NCBI GenBank assembly: GCA_018828145.1
Contig: JAHJWO010000050.1
Location: forward strand, 1-64,000
Direction: 5' to 3'
DNA length: 64,000 bases
DNA from: Alphaproteobacteria bacterium
Lineage (GTDB): Bacteria > Pseudomonadota > Alphaproteobacteria > Rhizobiales > Devosiaceae
Shown here: positions 8,497 to 15,209 of the stretch, piece by piece
Position numbering within the stretch: the first letter of the stretch is position 1
Layout: each line of letters begins with the position of its first letter
Program-made: the position numbers and the translations under genes
The notes under the pieces: generated by a model
Databases searched by the model: none
Told to the model about the DNA's origin: nothing
What the model saw: only the letters and a program-made list of their open reading frames with translations

Positions 8497-9316
8497 ACAC
8501 GTCATCTCCCTGCACAACGGCATACCCGTGAGACGCCTCCTGCCCGATCCGGCGGAGCCCGTGCTCCCGGGAGTGCCTTGGGGCAGGTTCGACGAAGCTC
8601 TGACCCCCGCGTTCTGGGCCGCCCAGGTCTGGATGAAGGAATTGGCGGGGGGCGAGTCGTTCGGCCTGGGCGATACCCTTGCGGAAGAAGTGGCCGCATG
8701 TCTCCTCGGCGGGCACGGTGCGCCTGCCGAAGTCGGTCTGGCGGCCTATGGCAGGGTGCGCGAGGCGATGCGAGGCCAAGCCGCCGTGGACGCCGGCGCG
8801 ATCGAAGCCATGTTGACCATACCGCTGAAGGTAGGGCAGAGGATGGTTCGCTATCGTTTCGCCCGGCAGAGGTCACGACAACTGGGCGAGTGCCTCGCAA
8901 GGATTGCCGATATCGACGAGGCAACGCTGGACGACATCTCGCTCAGGGACGCACTGACGCAGTTGCCGGGGATCGGCCCCAAGACCGCATCCTGGGTCGT
9001 CAGGAACCGCAGGGCGAGCGACGAGGTCGCGATACTCGATGTCCATATCGTGCGGGCGTGCGTCCATATAGGGATATTCGGCGCCGGTGCGACTCCGGCG
9101 AGGGATTACGCGGGCCTCGAGTCGCGTTTCATCGGTTTCTGCCGCGCGGCCGGCATACGCGCTTCATTGCTCGATGCACTGATGTGGCGAACGATGCGAT
9201 CGGTAGGCCCGTCCCTTGCGGGCTTGCGGCCAGCGTCGAATCCGAGTTCAACTCAGGTACGCAGCAGGGGGAAGAGAGCATGTCCGGGGGTGGTGGCTCG
9301 AGCAGGGACGATCTGA
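8492..9316 (+). CDS. HhH-GPD (OGG-like) base-excision glycosylase/lyase
   Basis: About 274 residues. A helix-hairpin-helix motif LPGIGPKTASWVVRN lies at residues 158-172, with the catalytic lysine at K164 and the catalytic aspartate in ILDVHIVR (D183). This matches 8-oxoguanine-type N-glycosylase/DNA lyases. OGG-like proteins of this kind occur with QueC-like and TGT-like genes in type IV CBASS and related systems. In-frame ATGs at 8459, 8468 and 8492 are possible; 8492 is used because homology-like sequence begins soon after (HNGIPVRR). The 3' end overlaps the next gene by 37 bases. Substrate (damaged base, 7-deazaguanine nucleotide or other) is unknown. Confidence 0.82.
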   Translation: MQHVISLHNGIPVRRLLPDPAEPVLPGVPWGRFDEALTPAFWAAQVWMKELAGGESFGLGDTLAEEVAACLLGGHGAPAEVGLAAYGRVREAMRGQAAVDAGAIEAMLTIPLKVGQRMVRYRFARQRSRQLGECLARIADIDEATLDDISLRDALTQLPGIGPKTASWVVRNRRASDEVAILDVHIVRACVHIGIFGAGATPARDYAGLESRFIGFCRAAGIRASLLDALMWRTMRSVGPSLAGLRPASNPSSTQVRSRGKRACPGVVARAGTI

Positions 9317-9618
9317 GTCCCGGAATCGGAGGGGGTTCGGACGCCTGCGGCCAGACCTATAACGCCCCCATCAACAGCCCAAAGCCCTCCGTACTGGGCA
9401 CAGTATCCATCGGCACTGTCCTCACGGTCGACGTCGTACCTACTGGCGCGACCAGCACCCTGGTCGTCCGCGACGCGATGGGACGCGTCGGTGGCTCCCT
9501 GACGTTTCTGGGCTATACTCAGGTCATCAACTGCATTGTCCAGCGGGGGGTGGCTTACACGGCGATGGTGCTTGCCATCGCGGGTGGCGTCTATACCGTC
9601 GAGGTTGCTCCCGTCTGA
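9280..9618 (+). CDS. small protein with Gly-rich N-terminus, candidate QueC-system partner
   Basis: 112 residues, starting MSGGGGSSRDD after a strong ribosome-binding site (GGGGGAAGAGAG). After the flexible head comes INSPKPSVLGTVSIGTVLTV (residues 31-50) and then a beta-rich domain ending GGSLTFLGYTQVINCIVQRG and a short final strand, resembling a small beta-barrel (HIRAN-like in feel, not proven). Cysteines are at residues 23 and 85. It overlaps the glycosylase gene at its start and the kinase-fusion gene at its end (TGATG). I recall small proteins of this type next to nucleotide-modification genes, but no function. The exposed Ser-Gly-Gly N-terminus makes it a candidate substrate for the QueC-like enzyme (inference). 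Confidence 0.75.
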   Translation: MSGGGGSSRDDLSPGIGGGSDACGQTYNAPINSPKPSVLGTVSIGTVLTVDVVPTGATSTLVVRDAMGRVGGSLTFLGYTQVINCIVQRGVAYTAMVLAIAGGVYTVEVAPV

Positions 9619-10823
9619 TGCGCAGCCTTTCGGTAGTCGGAGGCATTTACCGCGAGCGCTGCCTGCAACCGACCTGGGACGCCGTCTTGGGGTCTGCCGG
9701 TCGCGCCGCACAGGCGCTCGCCACCGCAAAGGCGGCCTCGCGGAAACGGCTGCACGCCTACATGGGAGAGCGGGCGCAGAGTGAGGTGGAACTCCTCGCC
9801 GAGCTCGCGGACTTCGAGCTGGTGCCTACGGACCTGCCTTTCCTCGTATCGTTCGATTACGCCCACACGCTTGGCGACCCGGTCATATCGCCACCGATCG
9901 GCCTGATGGGCCACCGACCGCTCCTCTCAGTGGCTGACGAAGTCGTGCTCCGTTACGGTATGCTCGAAGGCGACGCCGTCGTCGCCGCCGACGTCGCGGT
10001 GTACGATCCCCAATCCGCGTTCGGCGCTGCCGCCTTCACCGCCAACGGCTCATCGGCCAAGAGGCTGGCGGTCGTGCTCAACAGGCTGGAAATGCGCTCC
10101 ATCACCGGCGAGGAAGATCCTCGCGCCGGCGCCGACTGGTTGTTCCGGAACGACGGGGCCGAGGTGGTCGTGCTGAAGATGGGTGCGTTGGGCGCACGGG
10201 TGATAACCCCAGACGCGGTCCGGGACATCCCACTCTACCGATCGGACCGCGTCTGGAAGCTTGGATCCGGCGACGTGTTCTCCGCGACGTTCGCGGCGAC
10301 GTGGGCCCTGGAGGGCATGGCGCCAGAGGACGCGGCGGACGTCGCTTCGCGGGCCACCGCCTGGTACTGCGGCCATCGCGCCCTTCCCACCCCGGACGCC
10401 GCCACGCTGGCCGCAACGCCGTTCGAGCAGGTGCGCCCGGGCACGGGCCGCATATACCTTGCTGCGCCCTTCTTCGACCTCGGCCAGCGCTGGCTGGTGG
10501 AGGAAGGCAGGCGCGCCCTGCTGCAAGCGGGGGCCCGGGTGTTCTCGCCCATCCACGAGGTCGGGCCTGGCCCCGCCGAGGTCGTCGCCCCTGCGGATCT
10601 CGCCGGCATCGAGGGCTGCGACGTGCTGCTGGCGATCCTCAACGGCATGGACCCCGGGACTGTTTTCGAAGCGGGCTACGCCATCCGCAAGGGCATTCCG
10701 GTCGTCGCGCTGGCCGAGAATGCGAGGGAGGAGGATCTCAAGATGTTCGTCGGCTCCGGGGCGACCGTGACCAATGACTTCGCGACCGCCATCTACCAGG
10801 CCGTTTGGAGGCTGCCGCGATGA
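9618..10823 (+). CDS. PfkB-family kinase fused to nucleoside 2-deoxyribosyltransferase-like domain
   Basis: 401 residues. The first part (1-265) has the ribokinase/PfkB layout and its C-terminal signature WKLGSGDVFSATFA (about residue 215), where the GSGD aspartate is the catalytic base. Residues 276-401 form a nucleoside 2-deoxyribosyltransferase-like fold: RIYLAAPFFDLGQRWLVEEG, a DLAGIEGCDVLLAILNGMDP segment, and GTVFEAGYA with the nucleophile-type Glu near residue 352. Such a pair could phosphorylate a sugar or nucleoside and cleave or exchange a base. The start overlaps the previous stop (TGATG) and the end overlaps the QueC-like start (ATGA). The fusion is intact. Confidence 0.85.
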   Translation: MRSLSVVGGIYRERCLQPTWDAVLGSAGRAAQALATAKAASRKRLHAYMGERAQSEVELLAELADFELVPTDLPFLVSFDYAHTLGDPVISPPIGLMGHRPLLSVADEVVLRYGMLEGDAVVAADVAVYDPQSAFGAAAFTANGSSAKRLAVVLNRLEMRSITGEEDPRAGADWLFRNDGAEVVVLKMGALGARVITPDAVRDIPLYRSDRVWKLGSGDVFSATFAATWALEGMAPEDAADVASRATAWYCGHRALPTPDAATLAATPFEQVRPGTGRIYLAAPFFDLGQRWLVEEGRRALLQAGARVFSPIHEVGPGPAEVVAPADLAGIEGCDVLLAILNGMDPGTVFEAGYAIRKGIPVVALAENAREEDLKMFVGSGATVTNDFATAIYQAVWRLPR

Positions 10824-11416
10824 CGACAGCATTGCTCCTGTCCGGCGGCATGGACTCCGTCAGTATTGCCTGGTGGCTTCGGCCCGACGTCGCATTGACC
10901 ATCGACTACGGCCAGAAGCCGGCCGAAGCCGAGATCGTCGCCGCCGGTCACGTGGCCCAGCTGCTCGGCATCCCGCACGAAGTGATCCGCGTCGACTGTT
11001 CATCCCTGGGTTCGGGCGACATGGCCGGTACCGCGCCCGACGCCGCGGCGCCGGTGTCGGAATGGTGGCCGTTCCGGAACCAACTGCTCGTCACGCTGGC
11101 CGGAATGGCGGCGGTGCGCCGAGGCGTGTCGCGGCTGCTGATAGGGGCCTTGGCCACAGATGGCGCCCACGCCGACGGTCGGCCCGAGTTCGTGGAGCGG
11201 GCGTCGCAGCTCATGGCCATGCAGGAGGGCGGGATAGTCGTCGAGGCCCCCGCCATCGGCCTCGATGCCGTCGGACTTGTGCGTCGATCGGGTATCGACC
11301 AAGGCACGCTGGCTTGGGCCCATTCGTGCCATACGAGCAACTACGCCTGCGGTCGCTGCCGCGGCTGCACCAAGCACTTCAACACGTGGCAAGCCCTTGG
11401 CTGGACTCCTCACTGA
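10820..11416 (+). CDS. QueC-like 7-cyano-7-deazaguanine synthase-family enzyme
   Basis: 198 residues. The N-type ATP pyrophosphatase loop SGGMDS lies at residues 8-13, and the C-terminal zinc site uses C170, C177, C180 and C183 (ACGRCRGC), exactly the QueC pattern. QueC converts carboxy-deazaguanine to preQ0 using ATP and ammonia. This protein is shorter than housekeeping QueC (about 220-240 aa) and has no QueD, QueE or FolE beside it, so it is likely a specialised paralog like Cap9 of type IV CBASS or QatC of QatABCD. The start at 10820 is set by the ATGA overlap with the kinase-fusion gene. Its role in the system is inferred. Confidence 0.88.
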   Translation: MTTALLLSGGMDSVSIAWWLRPDVALTIDYGQKPAEAEIVAAGHVAQLLGIPHEVIRVDCSSLGSGDMAGTAPDAAAPVSEWWPFRNQLLVTLAGMAAVRRGVSRLLIGALATDGAHADGRPEFVERASQLMAMQEGGIVVEAPAIGLDAVGLVRRSGIDQGTLAWAHSCHTSNYACGRCRGCTKHFNTWQALGWTPH

Positions 11417-12134
11417 CGATCCCCGGCCGCGGACGCCGCCGGGCGAATGGGTGGCTTGGCTCCCGCCCGACTGCACAATATCGGTACTGGACCCGCCGCC
11501 TGATGCGCACGACCACGGGTTCCTGAGAGTGCTGCAGGCCCGCCGATCAAGCGTCGGGGGTGATATCGGCTGGTCGGACATCGAGGCCCTGCTCTGGCAT
11601 TCGACCAGAACGATGACGTCCGATGTCATGGGACGAGCAGGTATCGAGATCGAACGGCGGGCTGCTCCATCGGCCGGCGGCCTACACTGCATCCACGTGG
11701 TTTGCCAGATGTGCGGGGAGGACGTTCAGCCAAGGATGTACTTGCCCAGGCATGCGTTCGCTATGCTCAACCGCCGCGCGGGTTCTGCAGCCAGGAACGT
11801 TGCTGACGTGACCCGCCTGCTTCCGCGGGCCGCGGGTTGCACGCTTCGGTTCGTTGCCGACATGGAAAAGGCCGCAGCGGCCTACAACAATCCGGAGAGC
11901 CTGGTATGGCGCGACTCCGGCGCCCTCGCCGCCACGATGGGTCTTGTGGCTGAATGGCTCGGCCTCTCGGCCAACGTGCTCGGCATCGCAGGCGGCGACT
12001 ACATGAAATCGATCAGATTCCCGGGCGGGCGCTTCCTCGCGGTAGGCGGTGTCCAGGTTTCGTCGCGTTCGCCTCGGCGTCCAGTTAAGTCTGGCGCGCT
12101 AGGGGGCAGCGATGATCCAGGTTCGCAAACTTAA
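11397..12134 (+). CDS. SagB/nitroreductase-like flavoprotein
   Basis: About 245 residues. AAPSAGGLHCIHVVC (near residue 90) and the late segment WRDSGALAATMGLVAEWLGL fit the FMN-dependent SagB/ThcOx nitroreductase family, which oxidises or reduces peptides and small heterocycles. No start with a good ribosome-binding site is visible. TTG 11397, overlapping the QueC-like gene by 20 bases, fits the coupled style of this operon, and a start further in is possible. The stop shares the bases TTAA at 12131-12134 with the convergent protease gene. In a 7-deazaguanine setting a reductase for an intermediate is conceivable. That is inference. Confidence 0.65.
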   Translation: MAGLLTDDPRPRTPPGEWVAWLPPDCTISVLDPPPDAHDHGFLRVLQARRSSVGGDIGWSDIEALLWHSTRTMTSDVMGRAGIEIERRAAPSAGGLHCIHVVCQMCGEDVQPRMYLPRHAFAMLNRRAGSAARNVADVTRLLPRAAGCTLRFVADMEKAAAAYNNPESLVWRDSGALAATMGLVAEWLGLSANVLGIAGGDYMKSIRFPGGRFLAVGGVQVSSRSPRRPVKSGALGGSDDPGSQT

Positions 12135-14062
12135 GGTAGTCGCCGCCACGCGGAACTGGCCGCCGAGCCATTCGTACTGGGAAGCTGCGTTTCGGAAGCA
12201 GATGTCGATCGCAGGATCGCCAACGCTTGCGGACCGGATACGACCCTGTCGCAGCGGAGCCGTTCGGCCAGTCGGACGATTGCGGGGAGATGGGATCGGG
12301 CGATGGACCTGGCCTTTTCCATGAAACGCTGCAGTTCCGCTTCGACCAAAGCGCGGAAGGCGGAATCCCCATGGAGCAGATCCTGAACACCTTCGTCGCT
12401 TGCGCGCCACACCAGCGTCGTGCCGAAGCCCAGGTTGGCGTGTATCGACGCGATCATGGTCGTCGCCCGCCACAGGTCGGACCCCATGGCGCCACCCGCC
12501 CCGGTGGTAATTGCTTCCCCGAAGACCGCCTCCTCGGCCGCCCGGCCACCCAGGACGAAGAGCACCATATCCTCGAACGCCGGCTTCGACATGGCCTGGG
12601 TCGTCCTGACCAAGGTGGCCATTCCGGCCGCACCGGCTTCGGTCCCGACCCGTACGGGGCCAAGCTCGGCGCCGCCGCGCAGCGCGAGCGCCATGGCCGC
12701 GTGGCCCGCCTCATGAATGCATACGATCCAGTCGGTCTCGGGGTCGCGACGGGCTCCGCCCGACGCCTGGCGAACCAGGTCACCGAGTTCGAGGCCTCGC
12801 CCAAGCGCACGCGCTTCCGCCCTCGCCCTTCTGACCATGCCCATCAACCCCGCGGGCGTGTTGCCGGTCGCGAGCTCCGCGATCCGTTTGAGTTCAAGAT
12901 CGTCGAGGTCACCACGCAGGTGATGTCGCAGGACCTGCTCGATGCCCTCTTTGCCCGGGAGCTCCATGCGAATGGTCGTCGACAGGCGACCGGGACGGAG
13001 GAGGGCGGGGTCCACCAGTTGCGGCAGGTTGGTCGCTCCGATCACGACCATTCCTGGCGCCCGCTGTTCCACGCCGTCGAGCAGGGTCAGCAACTCGTTG
13101 ACGAGGGCGCTGGAGTAGTAGTCATTCCGGTCCTCGGACCCGCGGGCGGGGAAACTGTCGGCTTCGTCGATCAGCAGCACGGACGGCGTGGTCCGTGCTG
13201 CGGCCGCGAAGATGGAACGCATCTCCTTTAGCGTGCTATCGAGATGGCCGTCCTTGGCAAAAATCTTCCCTATCGTCATGACGTGGAGCGTCGCCCCCAG
13301 GCTGCGGGCCAGGACGCGGGCGAAGAATGTCTTGCCGAACCCCGGGGGCGAAGCCAAGAGGACGGCGAGATCAAGGTCGCCAGTGGCAAGTTTGCCAGCC
13401 TTCCAAGCCTGAAGGTCATCCCTGACGCGGAGCCCCCAAATCCGGGCCTCGCCGAACTCGACGCAGTCCTTGAGTTCAGGCAACAGGGCGACGTCGTTCT
13501 GCGAGGGGTCGGCCCGGCAGATGCGCAGTATCACGTCGACCGCGTGCCGTGCCGGCGCTCCTGTGGCCATGCAACGGCACACCATATCCAGGTCGGTGAT
13601 CACGATGTCGGCCGGGATGAAAGGAAGGCGACCGCGGAGGCGCTGCCGTAGCACGCGCTTGAGTATGACGGCGTCAGGATCCGGCACATCGATTACCTCT
13701 TCGGCAGCTCCGCGAAAGATCGGCGGTACATGGTCGAGATCCACGCAGACGTGGATGCCCGGCTGCCCCGCGCTGATGGAAGCGAGCCCGTCGTAGTCCT
13801 CGGTATCAAAGCTGGAACTCTGGGCCGCGACGATGCTCGCCCACGGGGAGGCAATTTGCGTCAGGCCATCCACCAGCGGATCCACCAATTCGCTGCGGGA
13901 GACGCGGAGTACGAGAGCGATTTTCCGGCCCTCGGCCAAGCGACGCCGGGCGCTGCGATTCAGCGCCCGCTTGGCCATCTCGACACCGAAGGCGGCACGT
14001 GGGCCGATTAGGGGAGTCTTCAAGGTCGTGGACTGACCGCCATGGGCTGCAGTGGGGGACAT
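12131..14062 (-). CDS. soluble FtsH-like AAA+ ATPase with M41 zinc peptidase
   Basis: 643 residues. The N-terminal 200 residues are specific to this family. The AAA+ module has Walker A SPPGFGKT (238-245), Walker B VLLIDEAD (295-302), GATN (342-345) and arginine finger LLRPGR (354-359). The M41 peptidase module has HEAGH (450-454) and a probable third zinc ligand in GSDLWRAT. Unlike true FtsH there is no transmembrane segment at the N-terminus, so it should be cytosolic. AGGAG stands before ATG 14062. It lies about 100 bp after the 205-aa gene and shares domain order with the second protease at 15.2-17.1 kb. It may unfold or cleave a partner on infection (inference). Confidence 0.88.
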   Translation of the reverse strand: MSPTAAHGGQSTTLKTPLIGPRAAFGVEMAKRALNRSARRRLAEGRKIALVLRVSRSELVDPLVDGLTQIASPWASIVAAQSSSFDTEDYDGLASISAGQPGIHVCVDLDHVPPIFRGAAEEVIDVPDPDAVILKRVLRQRLRGRLPFIPADIVITDLDMVCRCMATGAPARHAVDVILRICRADPSQNDVALLPELKDCVEFGEARIWGLRVRDDLQAWKAGKLATGDLDLAVLLASPPGFGKTFFARVLARSLGATLHVMTIGKIFAKDGHLDSTLKEMRSIFAAAARTTPSVLLIDEADSFPARGSEDRNDYYSSALVNELLTLLDGVEQRAPGMVVIGATNLPQLVDPALLRPGRLSTTIRMELPGKEGIEQVLRHHLRGDLDDLELKRIAELATGNTPAGLMGMVRRARAEARALGRGLELGDLVRQASGGARRDPETDWIVCIHEAGHAAMALALRGGAELGPVRVGTEAGAAGMATLVRTTQAMSKPAFEDMVLFVLGGRAAEEAVFGEAITTGAGGAMGSDLWRATTMIASIHANLGFGTTLVWRASDEGVQDLLHGDSAFRALVEAELQRFMEKARSIARSHLPAIVRLAERLRCDRVVSGPQALAILRSTSASETQLPSTNGSAASSAWRRLP

Positions 14063-14164
14063 GCAGAACTCTCCTGGGATGCTTGGTGCGCTCGTTGAAC
14101 TTGTTGGAGGTGCCCGCCGGCTCGTGCGGGCACCATCGTGTTCGTGGGGTGATATGCAGAGGAT

Positions 14165-14782
14165 CTAGGTACCGGAGGCGACCCAGGTGCCTGGCCCCAG
14201 CCGCTTGTTCCGATCGATCGCCAGATATCCTTGGGCGCACATGGACAGGACGGTGCCGATGGCATTGGGATGCCCGTCGCCAAGGGCTTCGACGCACTCG
14301 GCGAGCGTGGCCATCTTCGCTGCCCGCACCCTGGCGAGGACTGTCCCCAGATCCTCGCGGCCGATCGGATTGCGGCGGGCCGAGGCGATCGCGCGGGCGA
14401 TGCCGCTGCGGATCTCGGCGCGCACCCAGCGCTGGGGCACCAACACTACCTTGGTGCCCATCAATGCCGCCTCGCACTTGAGCTCGAGGAGCAACTGACG
14501 TTCATCCGGGTTGCGCCAGACCCGCGTGGGAACGCAGAGGACAGTGATGTAGCGACGTTCCATGGTAACGCGCGAGACCACCACGTCGTCGGGGGCGAAA
14601 CCCTTCGACGAGATCAGGTGCTGCACGAGGGGATCGGGACCAAGAGGGACGATATGCGTGCGGCTCGCGATCTCCGCAGCGAGGCTGCGACTCAACTTGA
14701 CGTGTTCCGCGGCGCGGCGGGCGGCCTTGGGGTTTTCGTAGAACGCCGCGAAGGGCGCCGAGAACGAGTTGGGGGAATGCAT
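14165..14782 (-). CDS. hypothetical protein, 205 aa, possible nuclease-like core plus winged helix
   Basis: Not recognised as a named family. The middle (YITVLCVPTRVW, LLLELKCEAALMGTKVVLVP) has the strand-helix-strand look of restriction-endonuclease-like folds such as TnsA-type proteins, but no certain PD-(D/E)xK set can be assigned. The C-terminal 65 residues (EDLGTVLARVRAAKMATLAE, LSMCAQGYLAIDR) look like a winged helix. GGAG precedes ATG 14782. It is the first gene after the promoter in the 14.8-15.0 kb gap and lies directly upstream of the first FtsH-like gene, so it is probably co-expressed with that protease. Confidence 0.65.
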   Translation of the reverse strand: MHSPNSFSAPFAAFYENPKAARRAAEHVKLSRSLAAEIASRTHIVPLGPDPLVQHLISSKGFAPDDVVVSRVTMERRYITVLCVPTRVWRNPDERQLLLELKCEAALMGTKVVLVPQRWVRAEIRSGIARAIASARRNPIGREDLGTVLARVRAAKMATLAECVEALGDGHPNAIGTVLSMCAQGYLAIDRNKRLGPGTWVASGT

Positions 14783-14910
14783 GGATCACTCCAGCCATGG
14801 ATGGCTTCTAATGTTTTCCGGGAAGCGCCATGGATGCCGAAGCATGCATGCGAGAGGACACGCGATCCGACATCGCGGCTCAGCGGGGATGACCATCGCC
14901 GACAAGAATG

Positions 14911-14947
14911 AGTATAAAACAACCTTTTGGGTGATTTCAACCCAAAA
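14911..14947 (-). promoter_or_regulatory. promoter with overlapping palindromic operator for the 205-aa/FtsH-like unit
   Basis: On the minus strand TTGAAA (14940-14935) and TATACT (14916-14911) are separated by 18 bp, a good sigma-70-like match, pointing to the gene starting at 14782. The perfect inverted repeat TTTTGGGT-7-ACCCAAAA (14925-14947) covers the -35 box. This looks like a repressor site. The regulator could be the XRE protein at 17.3-17.6 kb (inference). Confidence 0.6.
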
Positions 14948-14981
14948 TTGTACTGCCACGTATCGTGGTTAACTACTCGGT

Positions 14982-15209
14982 TTAGTCTGTCTGCCCGACG
15001 TTCGGCCGACGTTTCCGGCCCATAGGGAACTTCACCACTTTCGAGGTGCTGCCTTCGTTGATGCATGCGGCCGCGGCCTCCGCCTCATGGAGCACAGCCG
15101 CTGCGACAGCCACCAATGCATCGTGGACCGCCCGCTCGTAAGCGACTTCGCCCAGCTCGGCTTCGACCCGGATGAGGCGGGCGACAAGGGTGAAGAGTGC
15201 CTCATCCAT
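14982..15209 (-). CDS. small helical protein, 75 aa, coupled to second FtsH-like gene
   Basis: Not recognised. ATG 15209 has AAGGAG six bases upstream and lies inside the last codons of the FtsH-like gene, so the two are translationally coupled (8-base overlap). The protein is mostly helical and alanine-rich (ALVAVAAAVLHEAEAAAACI) with a basic tail (MGRKRRPNVG). It may be an adaptor or inhibitor of the protease. No direct evidence exists. Confidence 0.65.
   Translation of the reverse strand: MDEALFTLVARLIRVEAELGEVAYERAVHDALVAVAAAVLHEAEAAAACINEGSTSKVVKFPMGRKRRPNVGQTD

Noticed and set aside
10820-11416. Housekeeping queC of the queuosine pathway
   Set aside because: It is shorter than usual QueC, sits in a coupled accessory operon, and no queD, queE, queF or folE is nearby. 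A specialised paralog is more likely.
2681-12134. Type IV CBASS or Dpd DNA-modification system
   Set aside because: No CD-NTase, no TGT/DpdA-type gene and no Cap effector was found in the window, although QueC-like and OGG-like genes are present.
12131-14062. Cellular FtsH
   Set aside because: No transmembrane segments at the N-terminus, an unrelated first 200 residues and a paired copy nearby.
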